Below, in pieces: positions 37,666-44,742 of a stretch of 44,804 nucleotides of DNA (within the stretch, counting starts at the first letter, position 1; the number at the start of each line of letters is the position of its first letter). Source of the DNA: a virus. The stretch is taken from the IMG/VR virus record IMGVR_UViG_3300021405_000023, positions 1 to 44,804 of that record; one strand, given 5' to 3'. The notes below the pieces were generated by a model. It saw only the letters and a program-made list of their open reading frames with translations. It ran no database searches and was not told where the DNA came from. The translations under genes were made by a program, and so were the position numbers.

Positions 37666-39300
37666 ATGGCCATCGGTGACCTGCTATTCAGCTTGATGGG
37701 GCAGCCGAATCCCCAACAGCAACTCGCTCAATCGTTGGGGCAGTTCCCCGGCCAATCCGGTTCACGCTCTGGCCCTGTTCCGGGCTCCGGTGCGGGAGCC
37801 GCTGCTCCTGGGCTTGCTCAACAGGGCGGTGGCGCAAATTCGCCCCCTCCGCCTCCTCAGCAGCAACAATCTCCTCCTCAGCCGCAGGCTTATCAGACGC
37901 CTCCTGACATGGGGCAATTATATCTCCAACTTATGCAACGCCAGCAGGCGAATGCAGGAATAAACACTGGGTTGGGGCTCATTGCCGGGGCATTTAGCCA
38001 CGATCAGACCGATCGCACCAATATGATGCAGGCGATGCAGGGACTGAACCAGCAGCAAGGAAATCCTGCCGAGCAGATAAGCGCAATTGCACAATTGCAG
38101 CAGACTGCATTCCAGCGCCAAGCGTTGATGCAACAGCTTGGGAATGCCGGGACGTATGCTAAGCAGCTGAATATGCCGATCGAGCAGGTTCAGGCCGCTA
38201 TTATGTCTGGCAAGTTGCCCGAATTGATCAGCACTTCCCAGGCGAATAAGCTCCAATTGGCCGATCCTTTGCATCAAGCTCAAACTGGGGAAGCTGTGGC
38301 GGCCACTGGCAAGACAACAGCCGAGACGGGGGCTATTCCGGCCACCGTCGCTAAGACAGTTGCGGATACGAATCTCGCCAATGCTCAAACGGGTGCGGTT
38401 CCCGCCACCGTTGCGAAAACGCAGGCTGAAACGGCGGCTATTCCAGCCACTGTCGCTAAGACGGTTGCGGATACGCAGGCGGCTCTCGCCACTATTCCAA
38501 AGACACAGGCCGACGTCGCGGCCATTCAGGCACAGACCCAGAAGACGCAACAAGATACCCAACTCCCGACCGACGCGATCAAGAATTACGCGTATTATGC
38601 TAACGGCGAACTCAATGGTAAGCGTCAGCCAGTTTCGTTCAGCGATTGGCTGGCGTCGGGTGGAACAAGTCCAACCGAAGGAATGAAAGATTATCGCCTT
38701 GCAATGACTCAGGTTCCAGAGGGGCAGCCGAAGCCCTCATTCGATGAGTGGAACGCAAAGAACGCAGGGATGAAGGAGGCTATGACTCAATCAGCGTTGC
38801 TACAGACGCAACAAAAGATGAGTGCTCAGAATCAGCTACCCGATGCTACTCAAAAGATCACCGATCAGCTTAAGTTGGCAGACGATATCATCAACAACAA
38901 GAGTTTGGAGAGCCTCACTGGATGGGGCGGAACTAGCGTTGGGAAGGTCATCAACGCTTTGCCTGGAACGCAGGGAGCGGCGCTGCAAGCTAAGATTGAC
39001 CAGTTAGCTGGTTCAGCTGGTGTGTCGGCAGTAGAATCGCTTAAGGGCGTTGGTCGAATTCTAGGCACCGAATTCGCCGCTGGAACCGAAGCGCAGAGCC
39101 GATTGCATGACCAGACTCAAAACGCGGGAGATTATAAGGCGGCTATCATGGATTATCGGAACAAGATCGCTGCTCAATTACGCACTGTTTACGATAAAGC
39201 TGGAATGCCGATGCCTAAAGAACTCGATGCCCAACTAAGTGGACAAACTGCGCCTCCGAAACAATGGAAGCGTGTTAACGGCCAACTGGTGCCACAATAA
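37666..39300 (+). CDS. Internal virion protein with Ala-rich coiled-coil repeats
   Basis: The protein has 544 residues from ATG 37666. After a Gln/Pro-rich head (PPPPQQQQSPPQPQAYQTPP) comes a helical part (LQLMQRQQANAGINTGLGLI) and then a repeat region with IPATVAKTVADTNLANAQTG, AVPATVAKTQAETAAIPATV and AKTVADTQAALATIPKTQAD, a near-perfect 18-to-22-residue period suggesting a long coiled rod. The C-terminal half is ordered (TQKITDQLKLADDIINNKSL, GVGRILGTEFAAGTEAQSRL). It is probably ejected into the cell envelope with the DNA, as T7 gp15/gp16-type proteins are. Confidence 0.75.
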   Translation: MAIGDLLFSLMGQPNPQQQLAQSLGQFPGQSGSRSGPVPGSGAGAAAPGLAQQGGGANSPPPPPQQQQSPPQPQAYQTPPDMGQLYLQLMQRQQANAGINTGLGLIAGAFSHDQTDRTNMMQAMQGLNQQQGNPAEQISAIAQLQQTAFQRQALMQQLGNAGTYAKQLNMPIEQVQAAIMSGKLPELISTSQANKLQLADPLHQAQTGEAVAATGKTTAETGAIPATVAKTVADTNLANAQTGAVPATVAKTQAETAAIPATVAKTVADTQAALATIPKTQADVAAIQAQTQKTQQDTQLPTDAIKNYAYYANGELNGKRQPVSFSDWLASGGTSPTEGMKDYRLAMTQVPEGQPKPSFDEWNAKNAGMKEAMTQSALLQTQQKMSAQNQLPDATQKITDQLKLADDIINNKSLESLTGWGGTSVGKVINALPGTQGAALQAKIDQLAGSAGVSAVESLKGVGRILGTEFAAGTEAQSRLHDQTQNAGDYKAAIMDYRNKIAAQLRTVYDKAGMPMPKELDAQLSGQTAPPKQWKRVNGQLVPQ

Positions 39301-40529
39301 TGCAAACAGTAACTGATGAAGACGGAACTGTCCACCAGTTTCCTGATGATGCCACGCCTGATGAAATAAACACGGCGCTTGGTAGTCAGAAAACTGGAGG
39401 GGCAACACCCTCTCCGGCAGCTGGTTCGCCGAACGCGACGGCGGACCAGCCTTCTTATGCGTCGCAATTAGTCGGTCAATTGGCAAAACCGCTGAGGGCG
39501 TTTAATAAGGGCCTAACAGGGGGATTATGGGACCCCGCTGTTGGCGAGGTAAAATCACTATTCGGTGCTGGTTCCCCGGCACAGGAACGCGCCCAAACTG
39601 CTAGCGGCGAAGCTCAAATGGGTCCGGGGGCTTCGATCGCGCTAGAAGGAGCCGGAATGCTAACTGGCCCCGGAAAACTGGCACAAACCGAAAATGCCGC
39701 TGCCCAAGCACCTGGGTTTGTCAACAGATTATTGACGCGCCTCGGCGGCGGAGCAGCGGAGGGCTCTACTTACGCAGGTGTGAACGCAGCAGCGAATCAG
39801 CAGTCGGTTGTCCCGGCGATGGAGAAAGGGGCGCTTATTGGAGGCCCCACCGCTGTTGCAGCCCCTGTTGTGACTGCCGCCGCGAGCAAAATTGCCGGGA
39901 AGATTCCAGAATCTATTGGTGGGCCTCCTGCGCCCCCCGATGTTCCAACATCCAGTTCTGTTGTTGATCCGCGTCGATATGGAGGATATGCGTTCCCGTC
40001 CAACGCCGACAAGTTGGCTTCTAGCAATCTCAGCGTACTTGAGAATTTAGAAGCGAATGCCAAGCTCGGCACCGGAACTCTAGGGAATCAGATTAAGTCA
40101 TTGTTTGACAAGAATCCGTTAACTGGAGCGGCCCCCGCCGATGCTATGAATTTGACCGATGCTCAATCCGATGCCCTGAAGGCTGTTCCCAAAGCAGCCC
40201 CAATTGCAAGCGGAATGGTGGCGCATCCGCGAATCACTCAAGGGGCTGTTGGCGCGGTCACCGAATTACCAGCGATGGCTTTGGGGTTGCACGGGAATAT
40301 AGCTGAGGCGATGGCAACCGAATCGATGGGTATTGGCGGCCATGTCGCCGCTGCTTATTTACCGGTGATTCGCCAAGCGGCGGCTCAGCAAGCGGCCCTA
40401 AACGCAGCGAAGTATAAGATAGCGGGGATTCCGGTTCAGACTACCAGCAGCTTGCAGGATGCCCTAAATTCGCCGAATTCTAAACAGGCGCTGCAGGCGT
40501 TGATGTTTAATCGAACGCTAAATCAATAA
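39300..40529 (+). CDS. Internal virion / DNA-ejection protein
   Basis: The protein has 409 residues from ATG 39300 (TAATG overlap). It begins TVTDEDGTVHQFPDDATPDE and INTALG, the FPxDAT..EI..AL pattern common in internal virion proteins. Long Ala/Gly-rich stretches follow that could span membranes or form helices (GPTAVAAPVVTAAASKIAGK, MALGLHGNIAEAMATESMGI). It is the last gene of the rightward operon. Its 3' end overlaps the tail end of the leftward 29-residue microprotein gene by 12 bases. Confidence 0.8.
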   Translation: MQTVTDEDGTVHQFPDDATPDEINTALGSQKTGGATPSPAAGSPNATADQPSYASQLVGQLAKPLRAFNKGLTGGLWDPAVGEVKSLFGAGSPAQERAQTASGEAQMGPGASIALEGAGMLTGPGKLAQTENAAAQAPGFVNRLLTRLGGGAAEGSTYAGVNAAANQQSVVPAMEKGALIGGPTAVAAPVVTAAASKIAGKIPESIGGPPAPPDVPTSSSVVDPRRYGGYAFPSNADKLASSNLSVLENLEANAKLGTGTLGNQIKSLFDKNPLTGAAPADAMNLTDAQSDALKAVPKAAPIASGMVAHPRITQGAVGAVTELPAMALGLHGNIAEAMATESMGIGGHVAAAYLPVIRQAAAQQAALNAAKYKIAGIPVQTTSSLQDALNSPNSKQALQALMFNRTLNQ

Positions 40530-40607
40530 CAGAACTAGTGACCAGTTAAATATTCCCATGGCGACGAGGCCGATGAGAAACAGCCAGAACACTACTTCGG
40601 AATCCAT
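40518..40607 (-). CDS. 29-residue transmembrane microprotein
   Basis: ATG 40607 has GAGGAG six bases upstream, giving a strong ribosome site. The 29 residues (MDSEVVFWLFLIGLVAMGIF then NWSLVLLLI) form a single transmembrane helix with a short acidic N-terminus. It overlaps the end of the rightward operon antisense by 12 bases. It lies behind the 43-residue membrane protein in a tiny leftward unit from the promoter at 40845-40873. A holin, spanin-like or host-takeover role is possible; nothing is known. Confidence 0.65.
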   Translation of the reverse strand: MDSEVVFWLFLIGLVAMGIFNWSLVLLLI

Positions 40608-40689
40608 CTATGTCTCCTCTGTGTCATTGCCCACGCTTTGCTTGGTGAGCAGGTTACCCAATACGCCACTGCGTATTCACTGAATTCAC

Positions 40690-40821
40690 TCAGCGATGCA
40701 ACAGCGCGGCGTAAATAAAGCCAGCTCCAACAACAGCCCACAAGAACCAGACTGGCATTCTCCACATGAGCCGCCAAATCGCGGCGCGAACTATCGTGTT
40801 GAACAGTTGGTTGAAGTTCAT
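40690..40821 (-). CDS. 43-residue membrane protein
   Basis: ATG 40821 has AGGAG eight bases upstream. The protein starts MNFNQLFNTIVRAAIWRLMW with a basic amphipathic helix and continues into a hydrophobic segment (VWFLWAVVGAGFIYAALLHR) that spans the membrane. Small proteins of this layout occur in alphaproteobacterial phages by my recollection. It is the first gene behind the promoter at 40845-40873. The function is unknown. Confidence 0.72.
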   Translation of the reverse strand: MNFNQLFNTIVRAAIWRLMWRMPVWFLWAVVGAGFIYAALLHR

Positions 40822-40844
40822 CCCAGTCTCCTGTCGGTCTATAC

Positions 40845-40873
40845 ATCATACCACACTCCTGATAGACTGTCAA
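40845..40873 (-). promoter_or_regulatory. Sigma70 promoter, leftward
   Basis: TTGACA (40873-40868), a 17-bp spacer ending AGTGTGG, and TATGAT (40850-40845) on the minus strand. The TGA stop of the upstream 44-residue gene (40872-40870) lies in the -35 box. It drives the two small membrane proteins at the convergent end of the genome. Confidence 0.87.
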
Positions 40874-41004
40874 CCCTCATTTATAGTGGAATCTCCTACG
40901 ATGGTTAGCCATTTGTCACCAGCAGGTGTACTGGACGGTGGTATTGAAGCTGGTCCAGTACAGGCCGCCGCTGTGCCTCGTACAGTGTACGCCTCCCCAG
41001 TCAT
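40870..41004 (-). CDS. Small hypothetical protein
   Basis: This gene encodes 44 residues from ATG 41004, overlapping the TGA of the upstream gene (ATGA). The sequence, MTGEAYTVRGTAAACTGPAS then IPPSSTPAGDKWLTIVGDST, is small and beta-prone, with a single Cys. No family is recognised. Translational coupling upstream and a stop codon inside the next promoter are the main reasons to accept it. Composition alone would not be convincing. Confidence 0.55.
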   Translation of the reverse strand: MTGEAYTVRGTAAACTGPASIPPSSTPAGDKWLTIVGDSTINEG

Positions 41005-41315
41005 ACACCGCCCGCAGCAGGGGCCGCCTGTGCCTGGGCCGCTACCACCCGCTGCTGAATTGTTGGGGTCCAATATGCCTCACGGAATTTATCTAATCCC
41101 AATTCATCGAATCTCTGATGAACTGAGGAATAGGCTTTATAACGCCTGCTAATTAGGCGTGTTATAGTTCCTCGATCTAGCTTTGATGCTAGAACTATCA
41201 CTCCTTTCTCGATGCCTATAATCGAGGCATAATAAAACCCACATCTTTCTTCGAAGCTCAGCTTGGGAGCCCACTTCCCGGTTCCCCCGAGAGACTTGCC
41301 TTTACCTTTCTTCAA
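41001..41315 (-). CDS. Helix-turn-helix protein, paralogue of the 14.5-15.4 kb proteins
   Basis: The protein has 104 residues from TTG 41315, with AGGAG seven bases upstream and a TTGA overlap with the interrupted gene. A basic head (MKKGKGKSLGGTGKWAPKLS) is followed by FEERCGFYYASIIGIEKGV, a helix-turn-helix (LDRGTITRLISRRYKAYSSV) and FDELGLDKFREAYWTPT, with an Ala/Gln-rich C-terminus. The FxxRC..Y, helix-turn-helix and LGxxxF pattern is shared with 14511-15059 and more weakly 15063-15386. It probably binds DNA. Confidence 0.75.
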   Translation of the reverse strand: MKKGKGKSLGGTGKWAPKLSFEERCGFYYASIIGIEKGVIVLASKLDRGTITRLISRRYKAYSSVHQRFDELGLDKFREAYWTPTIQQRVVAAQAQAAPAAGGV

Positions 41316-41449
41316 TGCTGCTCTCCTAAGTGGTCGCGAATTTGCAATTCTAGTACTAGGCGATCTAAGTATTCCCGCCGCCAGCCTTTCTTGGAACGCT
41401 AAATCTTATCGATGCAGTTCAATAGATGTCTGCGTTCCATTCGACGCAC
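41312..41449 (-). pseudogene. Small gene with an in-frame amber codon
   Basis: From GTG 41449, with GGAGGAG seven bases upstream, the frame reads 16 codons (VRRMERRHLLNCIDKI), then TAG at 41401-41399, then 28 more codons (RSKKGWRREYLDRLVLELQI and RDHLGEQH) to TGA 41314-41312. The final TGA overlaps the TTG start of the next gene (TTGA), the coupling style used elsewhere in this operon, which argues that the part after the amber codon is a real reading frame. The codon could be a nonsense mutation (one step from TGG), an assembly error, or a read-through site. Confidence 0.55.
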
Positions 41450-41678
41450 TGGTATTCTCCTCCCGTCCTTGGTTACCCAAACCGTATCTTGCATGGTTCA
41501 TCTCTGCACATTTTTTACAGTAGGATTCCCAGTTAACTTTGCTTACATTGAGAAGGCTGAATTCCAAATTCGGCCAGTGGCCTCGCCATAACCCGATTAT
41601 GTCGCCACAAATCCACTCAATGGCCCACGCGCTTCCGCCTGCCGTGAGCCAAATATGATCGTCATGCTGCTCCGTCAC
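41406..41678 (-). CDS. Hypothetical CxxC-containing protein
   Basis: The protein has 90 residues from GTG 41678, overlapping the helicase stop (GTGA). The N-terminus, MTEQHDDHIWLTAGGSAWAI then EWICGDIIGLWRGHWPN, is Trp-rich, and YCKKCAEMNHARYGLG has one CxxC pair. A second pair is not evident, though CGD upstream might contribute. No family is recognised. It is co-transcribed with the helicase. Confidence 0.68.
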   Translation of the reverse strand: MTEQHDDHIWLTAGGSAWAIEWICGDIIGLWRGHWPNLEFSLLNVSKVNWESYCKKCAEMNHARYGLGNQGREENTSASNGTQTSIELHR

Positions 41679-43078
41679 GCTGGGACCGCCTTTCTTATGT
41701 GGGCGAAGATCGCTTTGAAAATGGATTCTTTACGCTGAAGCGCTCGAATGACATTTCGATCCATGCTAGTCCCACAAAGATCGATATAGTTGACCGAATT
41801 AGCATCCTGTCCGCGACGATGATTCCGGTCCTCAACTTGCGAGCGATCGTCGAGAGAATAGCTATTCTCAAAGAAGATGGTGGTGGAGCATCGATTTCCA
41901 GGACCCGGACTACCCAAAAGTGTGTGGCCGTACTTTCCGGCTCGCTCTTGTACCAGAATGATACGACAGGATGAGTCCTCGTTGAATTTTCGCTTTTGTT
42001 CATCGATTTCATCGGGTTTCATGCCCCCTGTGATTCGGGCGGGGTTAAACTCCTTTAACGCTTCACTCAAGATTTCGAACGTATATCGGTGAATATAGAC
42101 GACGATAGCCTTGCCGGGAACCTCGTCGCGCAGAATGTCCAGCAACGTCAGGACGCGGGGATTCTTGTGCGGTTCACAGATGACTGTCACCTTCGATTCG
42201 TTGTCAGTATCGATGATGAACCCACACTGAATTTGGGCCAGCTTCCCATATTTCGTAATCGCCGCGTCCACTGTGACGAATTCGTCCTCGTTCATCCAGA
42301 GAACGAAATCCTTTTCCATGCTCCGATATTGGGCGCGCTGCTCTTTCGTCATCTCGTATTCGCGGGTCGTGTATACCTTGGGGATGCTGAACAGCCAATC
42401 CTCTTTGGTAGCTCGGAATACATGTGGTTCGATAAGCCCCGCGAGGATATCCTCATTCTGGGAACCTATGACTTGCTTATTTTTGAACCCGCCCATCCGA
42501 CAGAACATACCACGGAACGCGTAAAAATTGCGTCCATCCAGTTGGCCGATAGCTCGCATTTGAGCCCATAAGTCATGAGGCCCCTGAGCCGTCGGCTTTC
42601 CGGTGAGGATACGTCTGACAACTGCCTGCCGCGATAAGGATATAGCCGCCTTACTCTGTATCGCGTCATGAGTCTTAATCTGGATGCTTTCGTCAAGTGC
42701 GATGTAGGTGGGCTTCCTAGCCATCCAATCGAGAAGCTTAGTATGAATGGCTGGACTACGGATTGCTTCGTAGTTGATAATAAGTAAAGGCGGACGCTCA
42801 TAACGTCGTCCAAGAAAGCGGTCGCTGTCAAACGTACCGCTCTGGAAGATGTGAGTTTCAAAGTCAAAGCCGTGCTTTTCGACTTCTTCGGCCCATCCGC
42901 CTTTGAAGGTATTGGGACATACCGCGACCATTCTAGTAGTGCCATCTGCAGTCCCCCTTTGGAACTCGGTTAACGCTGTTAACGTCTTCCCTAAGCCCAT
43001 CTCCATGAAGAATCCGAATCCATGCCTACCCTTCGAAGCCTCGAGCGCGGCGATCTGGACTGGATCAAGAGTGCTCAT
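41675..43078 (-). CDS. SNF2-type DNA helicase / translocase
   Basis: The protein has 467 residues from ATG 43078. Superfamily 2 motifs are in order: motif I MEMGLGKT (residues 25-32), Ia VAVCPNTFKGGW, II ALDESIQIK (DExx), III ILTGKPTAQGPHDLWAQM, and the C-terminal VVYIHRYTFEILSEAL, ILVQERAGKYGHTL and EDRNHRRGQ, which matches motif VI. This set is typical of SNF2-like phage helicases. It may remodel or unwind DNA in replication or recombination. It is transcribed downstream of purZ and mazZ. Confidence 0.92.
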   Translation of the reverse strand: MSTLDPVQIAALEASKGRHGFGFFMEMGLGKTLTALTEFQRGTADGTTRMVAVCPNTFKGGWAEEVEKHGFDFETHIFQSGTFDSDRFLGRRYERPPLLIINYEAIRSPAIHTKLLDWMARKPTYIALDESIQIKTHDAIQSKAAISLSRQAVVRRILTGKPTAQGPHDLWAQMRAIGQLDGRNFYAFRGMFCRMGGFKNKQVIGSQNEDILAGLIEPHVFRATKEDWLFSIPKVYTTREYEMTKEQRAQYRSMEKDFVLWMNEDEFVTVDAAITKYGKLAQIQCGFIIDTDNESKVTVICEPHKNPRVLTLLDILRDEVPGKAIVVYIHRYTFEILSEALKEFNPARITGGMKPDEIDEQKRKFNEDSSCRIILVQERAGKYGHTLLGSPGPGNRCSTTIFFENSYSLDDRSQVEDRNHRRGQDANSVNYIDLCGTSMDRNVIRALQRKESIFKAIFAHIRKAVPA

Positions 43079-43283
43079 TGTTCGCCAGATAAGTAGTCGC
43101 AGCTATGCGAGGAATCGACTCATCGATTATTTTAGAAGTGGTTAAGGCTATCCCTAAAGCTATCGTAAGCGCTATGTTGCGCGTCTCATCATCAACATCG
43201 CCGATAGTTTGAACCGCCGCTCTTATCATCAATTTAGCTGCCTCCACACCAAGATCTATTGTTTCTTGCTCGTATTTATTCAT
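43065..43283 (-). CDS. Small helical hypothetical protein
   Basis: This gene encodes 72 residues from ATG 43283, whose start lies inside the end of the zinc-ribbon gene. The sequence is helical (NKYEQETIDLGVEAAKLMIR, DDETRNIALTIALGIALTTS), with a moderately hydrophobic central helix, and ends YLANNEHS. It overlaps the helicase start by 14 bases. No family is recognised. Confidence 0.7.
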   Translation of the reverse strand: MNKYEQETIDLGVEAAKLMIRAAVQTIGDVDDETRNIALTIALGIALTTSKIIDESIPRIAATTYLANNEHS

Positions 43284-43446
43284 CTTCTGCCCCGGTTCTC
43301 CTCAGCCAATCCCGTAGCTCCTCTTTATCATTCGGATCGTCTTGGTCTGCGATCCATTGGCAGGTTAGGCATCTCTTGCGAACGATGCCGAGAGCGTCGT
43401 AAACCTCGGAGCTACAATCTGTACAGATATAGGTCGGTTCATCCAT
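43276..43446 (-). CDS. Small zinc-ribbon protein
   Basis: This gene encodes 56 residues from ATG 43446, which shares a base with the TAA of the MazG-like gene (TAATG) and has GGAGG about seven bases upstream. It has two Cys pairs, ICTDCSSE and RCLTCQWI, 18 residues apart, forming a zinc ribbon, and an acidic C-terminus (DPNDKEELRDWLRRTGAEDE). It probably binds nucleic acid or a host protein. The function is unknown. Confidence 0.75.
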   Translation of the reverse strand: MDEPTYICTDCSSEVYDALGIVRKRCLTCQWIADQDDPNDKEELRDWLRRTGAEDE

Positions 43447-43778
43447 TAGTCCCTCCCATCGATCGCCATTGCACACAGAATGAGCGCCATATTCGCCACG
43501 TCGGCAGCTTCAAGAACTATCTCAACGGTATTCTTCCCCTCCTCAATGGCGTTGGCGAGTTCCACTACTTCTTCCCGAAGATGATTCATGTATTCGACGA
43601 CCCGCCCATGTTCCCACTTTCCCTTGTGGGCATTCTTGCGCAGCTTGTAGATCATCGCATCGAACATGCGCCTCATATCATGTTCGTACGCCCTCAATTC
43701 GGGGGGAATCTTGATCACCAACTTGCTCCACTCTAGGCCCATGCCCGAAGATAAACTTGTAATTCTCTCCGAGTTCAT
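43446..43778 (-). CDS. mazZ: MazG-like nucleotide pyrophosphohydrolase (MazZ candidate)
   Basis: The protein has 110 residues from ATG 43778, with GAGGGACA just upstream. It carries the MazG metal-binding signature: E69-E70-x2-E73 in HLREEVVELANAI, then E90-x2-D93 in LEAADVANMALIL. In Z-genome phages a small MazG-like enzyme (MazZ, also DUF550) converts dGTP to dGMP, the substrate of PurZ. Its place immediately after purZ, with a 101-base overlap, supports this role. A general house-cleaning MazG cannot be excluded. A shorter start at Met13 (43742) would reduce the overlap to 65 bases but has no ribosome site. Confidence 0.85.
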   Translation of the reverse strand: MNSERITSLSSGMGLEWSKLVIKIPPELRAYEHDMRRMFDAMIYKLRKNAHKGKWEHGRVVEYMNHLREEVVELANAIEEGKNTVEIVLEAADVANMALILCAMAIDGRD

Positions 43779-44742
43779 TGTCCCTCACTTCTCTATGCTT
43801 CTCATAAAATCTAAGTTGATCCACGGTGCCAAAGTAGTTCATATAGTTCAAGAACACGTGCGTCGGATCATTCGCCGTCACCGAATCCTTGAACTGGTTC
43901 CAGCTAAACGTAGCGACGCGGCGCACCCGCTTGGTTACGGTTGTATATTCGGCGGGAAGTCCTATATCCTCCCACGTGATTTCATGTTGATCCGTATACC
44001 AATTGCCGCTGCTGAACCCGTCCGCATTCCCGACTCGAATCGGGTAGGTTCGAAAACACAGATAGCCCCTTTTATAGTATGTCGGCGGGAGGCGGGCGTC
44101 GGCCATTCCCTGCATGAACGTACACTCACGGCTGGTTACGTGTGGATAAAATTTGGCCTCGTTTAATCCCAACGAGAACCCCTGAGAAATCTCCATAAAA
44201 TACGGGTGATATTCCAGGTCGACAATATTCTCAAAGTATGGAAAAAGGCGATGGGAGTGATTGTAATAAATGGCAGAAGGATCGCGGAGAATCTTTCTAG
44301 AAATTGCCGCGCCGGTTCCTGAACGTGTTCCAGCAACAGCGAATATACTGCCAGAGGCATCATTTTCTGCCACCCTATCCTTTTCAAGGATTACCGTCGC
44401 GCACGGGTGAATAAATATAGGGATGTCTGGGAACGTTAGGTGCTCTTCAACCAAGATTTCGGCGTCTATCACCGACCCCGCCGAAAAGTACACCGGTATG
44501 TTCCGGTTCCGCAGGCTCATGTGAACTGCGAATGTGGGCAGTTGTTTCAGCACGATTTTACGATCGCCGAAATAGCTGGTATGTCCGCTATTCGGCCCCG
44601 CGCTTGTGATGACGCCATTGAACGGAACGTTCTCCTCGATGGCGCGCTTGGCGAGCCAAGAGGCGAGCAACCCCTTGCCTTCGGAGCCATACTGGCCTCC
44701 CGCCATTACGTGGAGGCCAGTGTCAGTGAATAGGGTGCTCAC
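43678..44742 (-). CDS. purZ: PurZ-like adenylosuccinate synthetase (2-aminoadenine pathway)
   Basis: The protein has 354 residues from GTG 44742, overlapping the secreted-protein stop (GTGA). It has the adenylosuccinate synthetase fold, with GGQYGSEGKG (residues 15-24) and GPNSGHTSYFG (from 49). In PurA the first motif is GDEGKG, with a catalytic Asp; here that residue is Ser20, the substitution reported for phage PurZ, which joins Asp to dGMP to make the precursor of dZMP. The length (about 350, like archaeal-type enzymes) is also that of PurZ rather than of bacterial PurA (about 430). Further motifs are GTRSGTGAAIS and YHPYFMEISQGFSLGLN. Host PurB and kinases would complete the pathway. Confidence 0.92.
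   Translation of the reverse strand: MSTLFTDTGLHVMAGGQYGSEGKGLLASWLAKRAIEENVPFNGVITSAGPNSGHTSYFGDRKIVLKQLPTFAVHMSLRNRNIPVYFSAGSVIDAEILVEEHLTFPDIPIFIHPCATVILEKDRVAENDASGSIFAVAGTRSGTGAAISRKILRDPSAIYYNHSHRLFPYFENIVDLEYHPYFMEISQGFSLGLNEAKFYPHVTSRECTFMQGMADARLPPTYYKRGYLCFRTYPIRVGNADGFSSGNWYTDQHEITWEDIGLPAEYTTVTKRVRRVATFSWNQFKDSVTANDPTHVFLNYMNYFGTVDQLRFYEKHREVRDNELGENYKFIFGHGPRVEQVGDQDSPRIEGVRT

Noticed and set aside
43678-44742. An ordinary host-type PurA
   Set aside because: The catalytic Asp of GDEGKG is Ser, the protein is about 80 residues shorter than bacterial PurA, and it adjoins a MazG-like gene in a phage.
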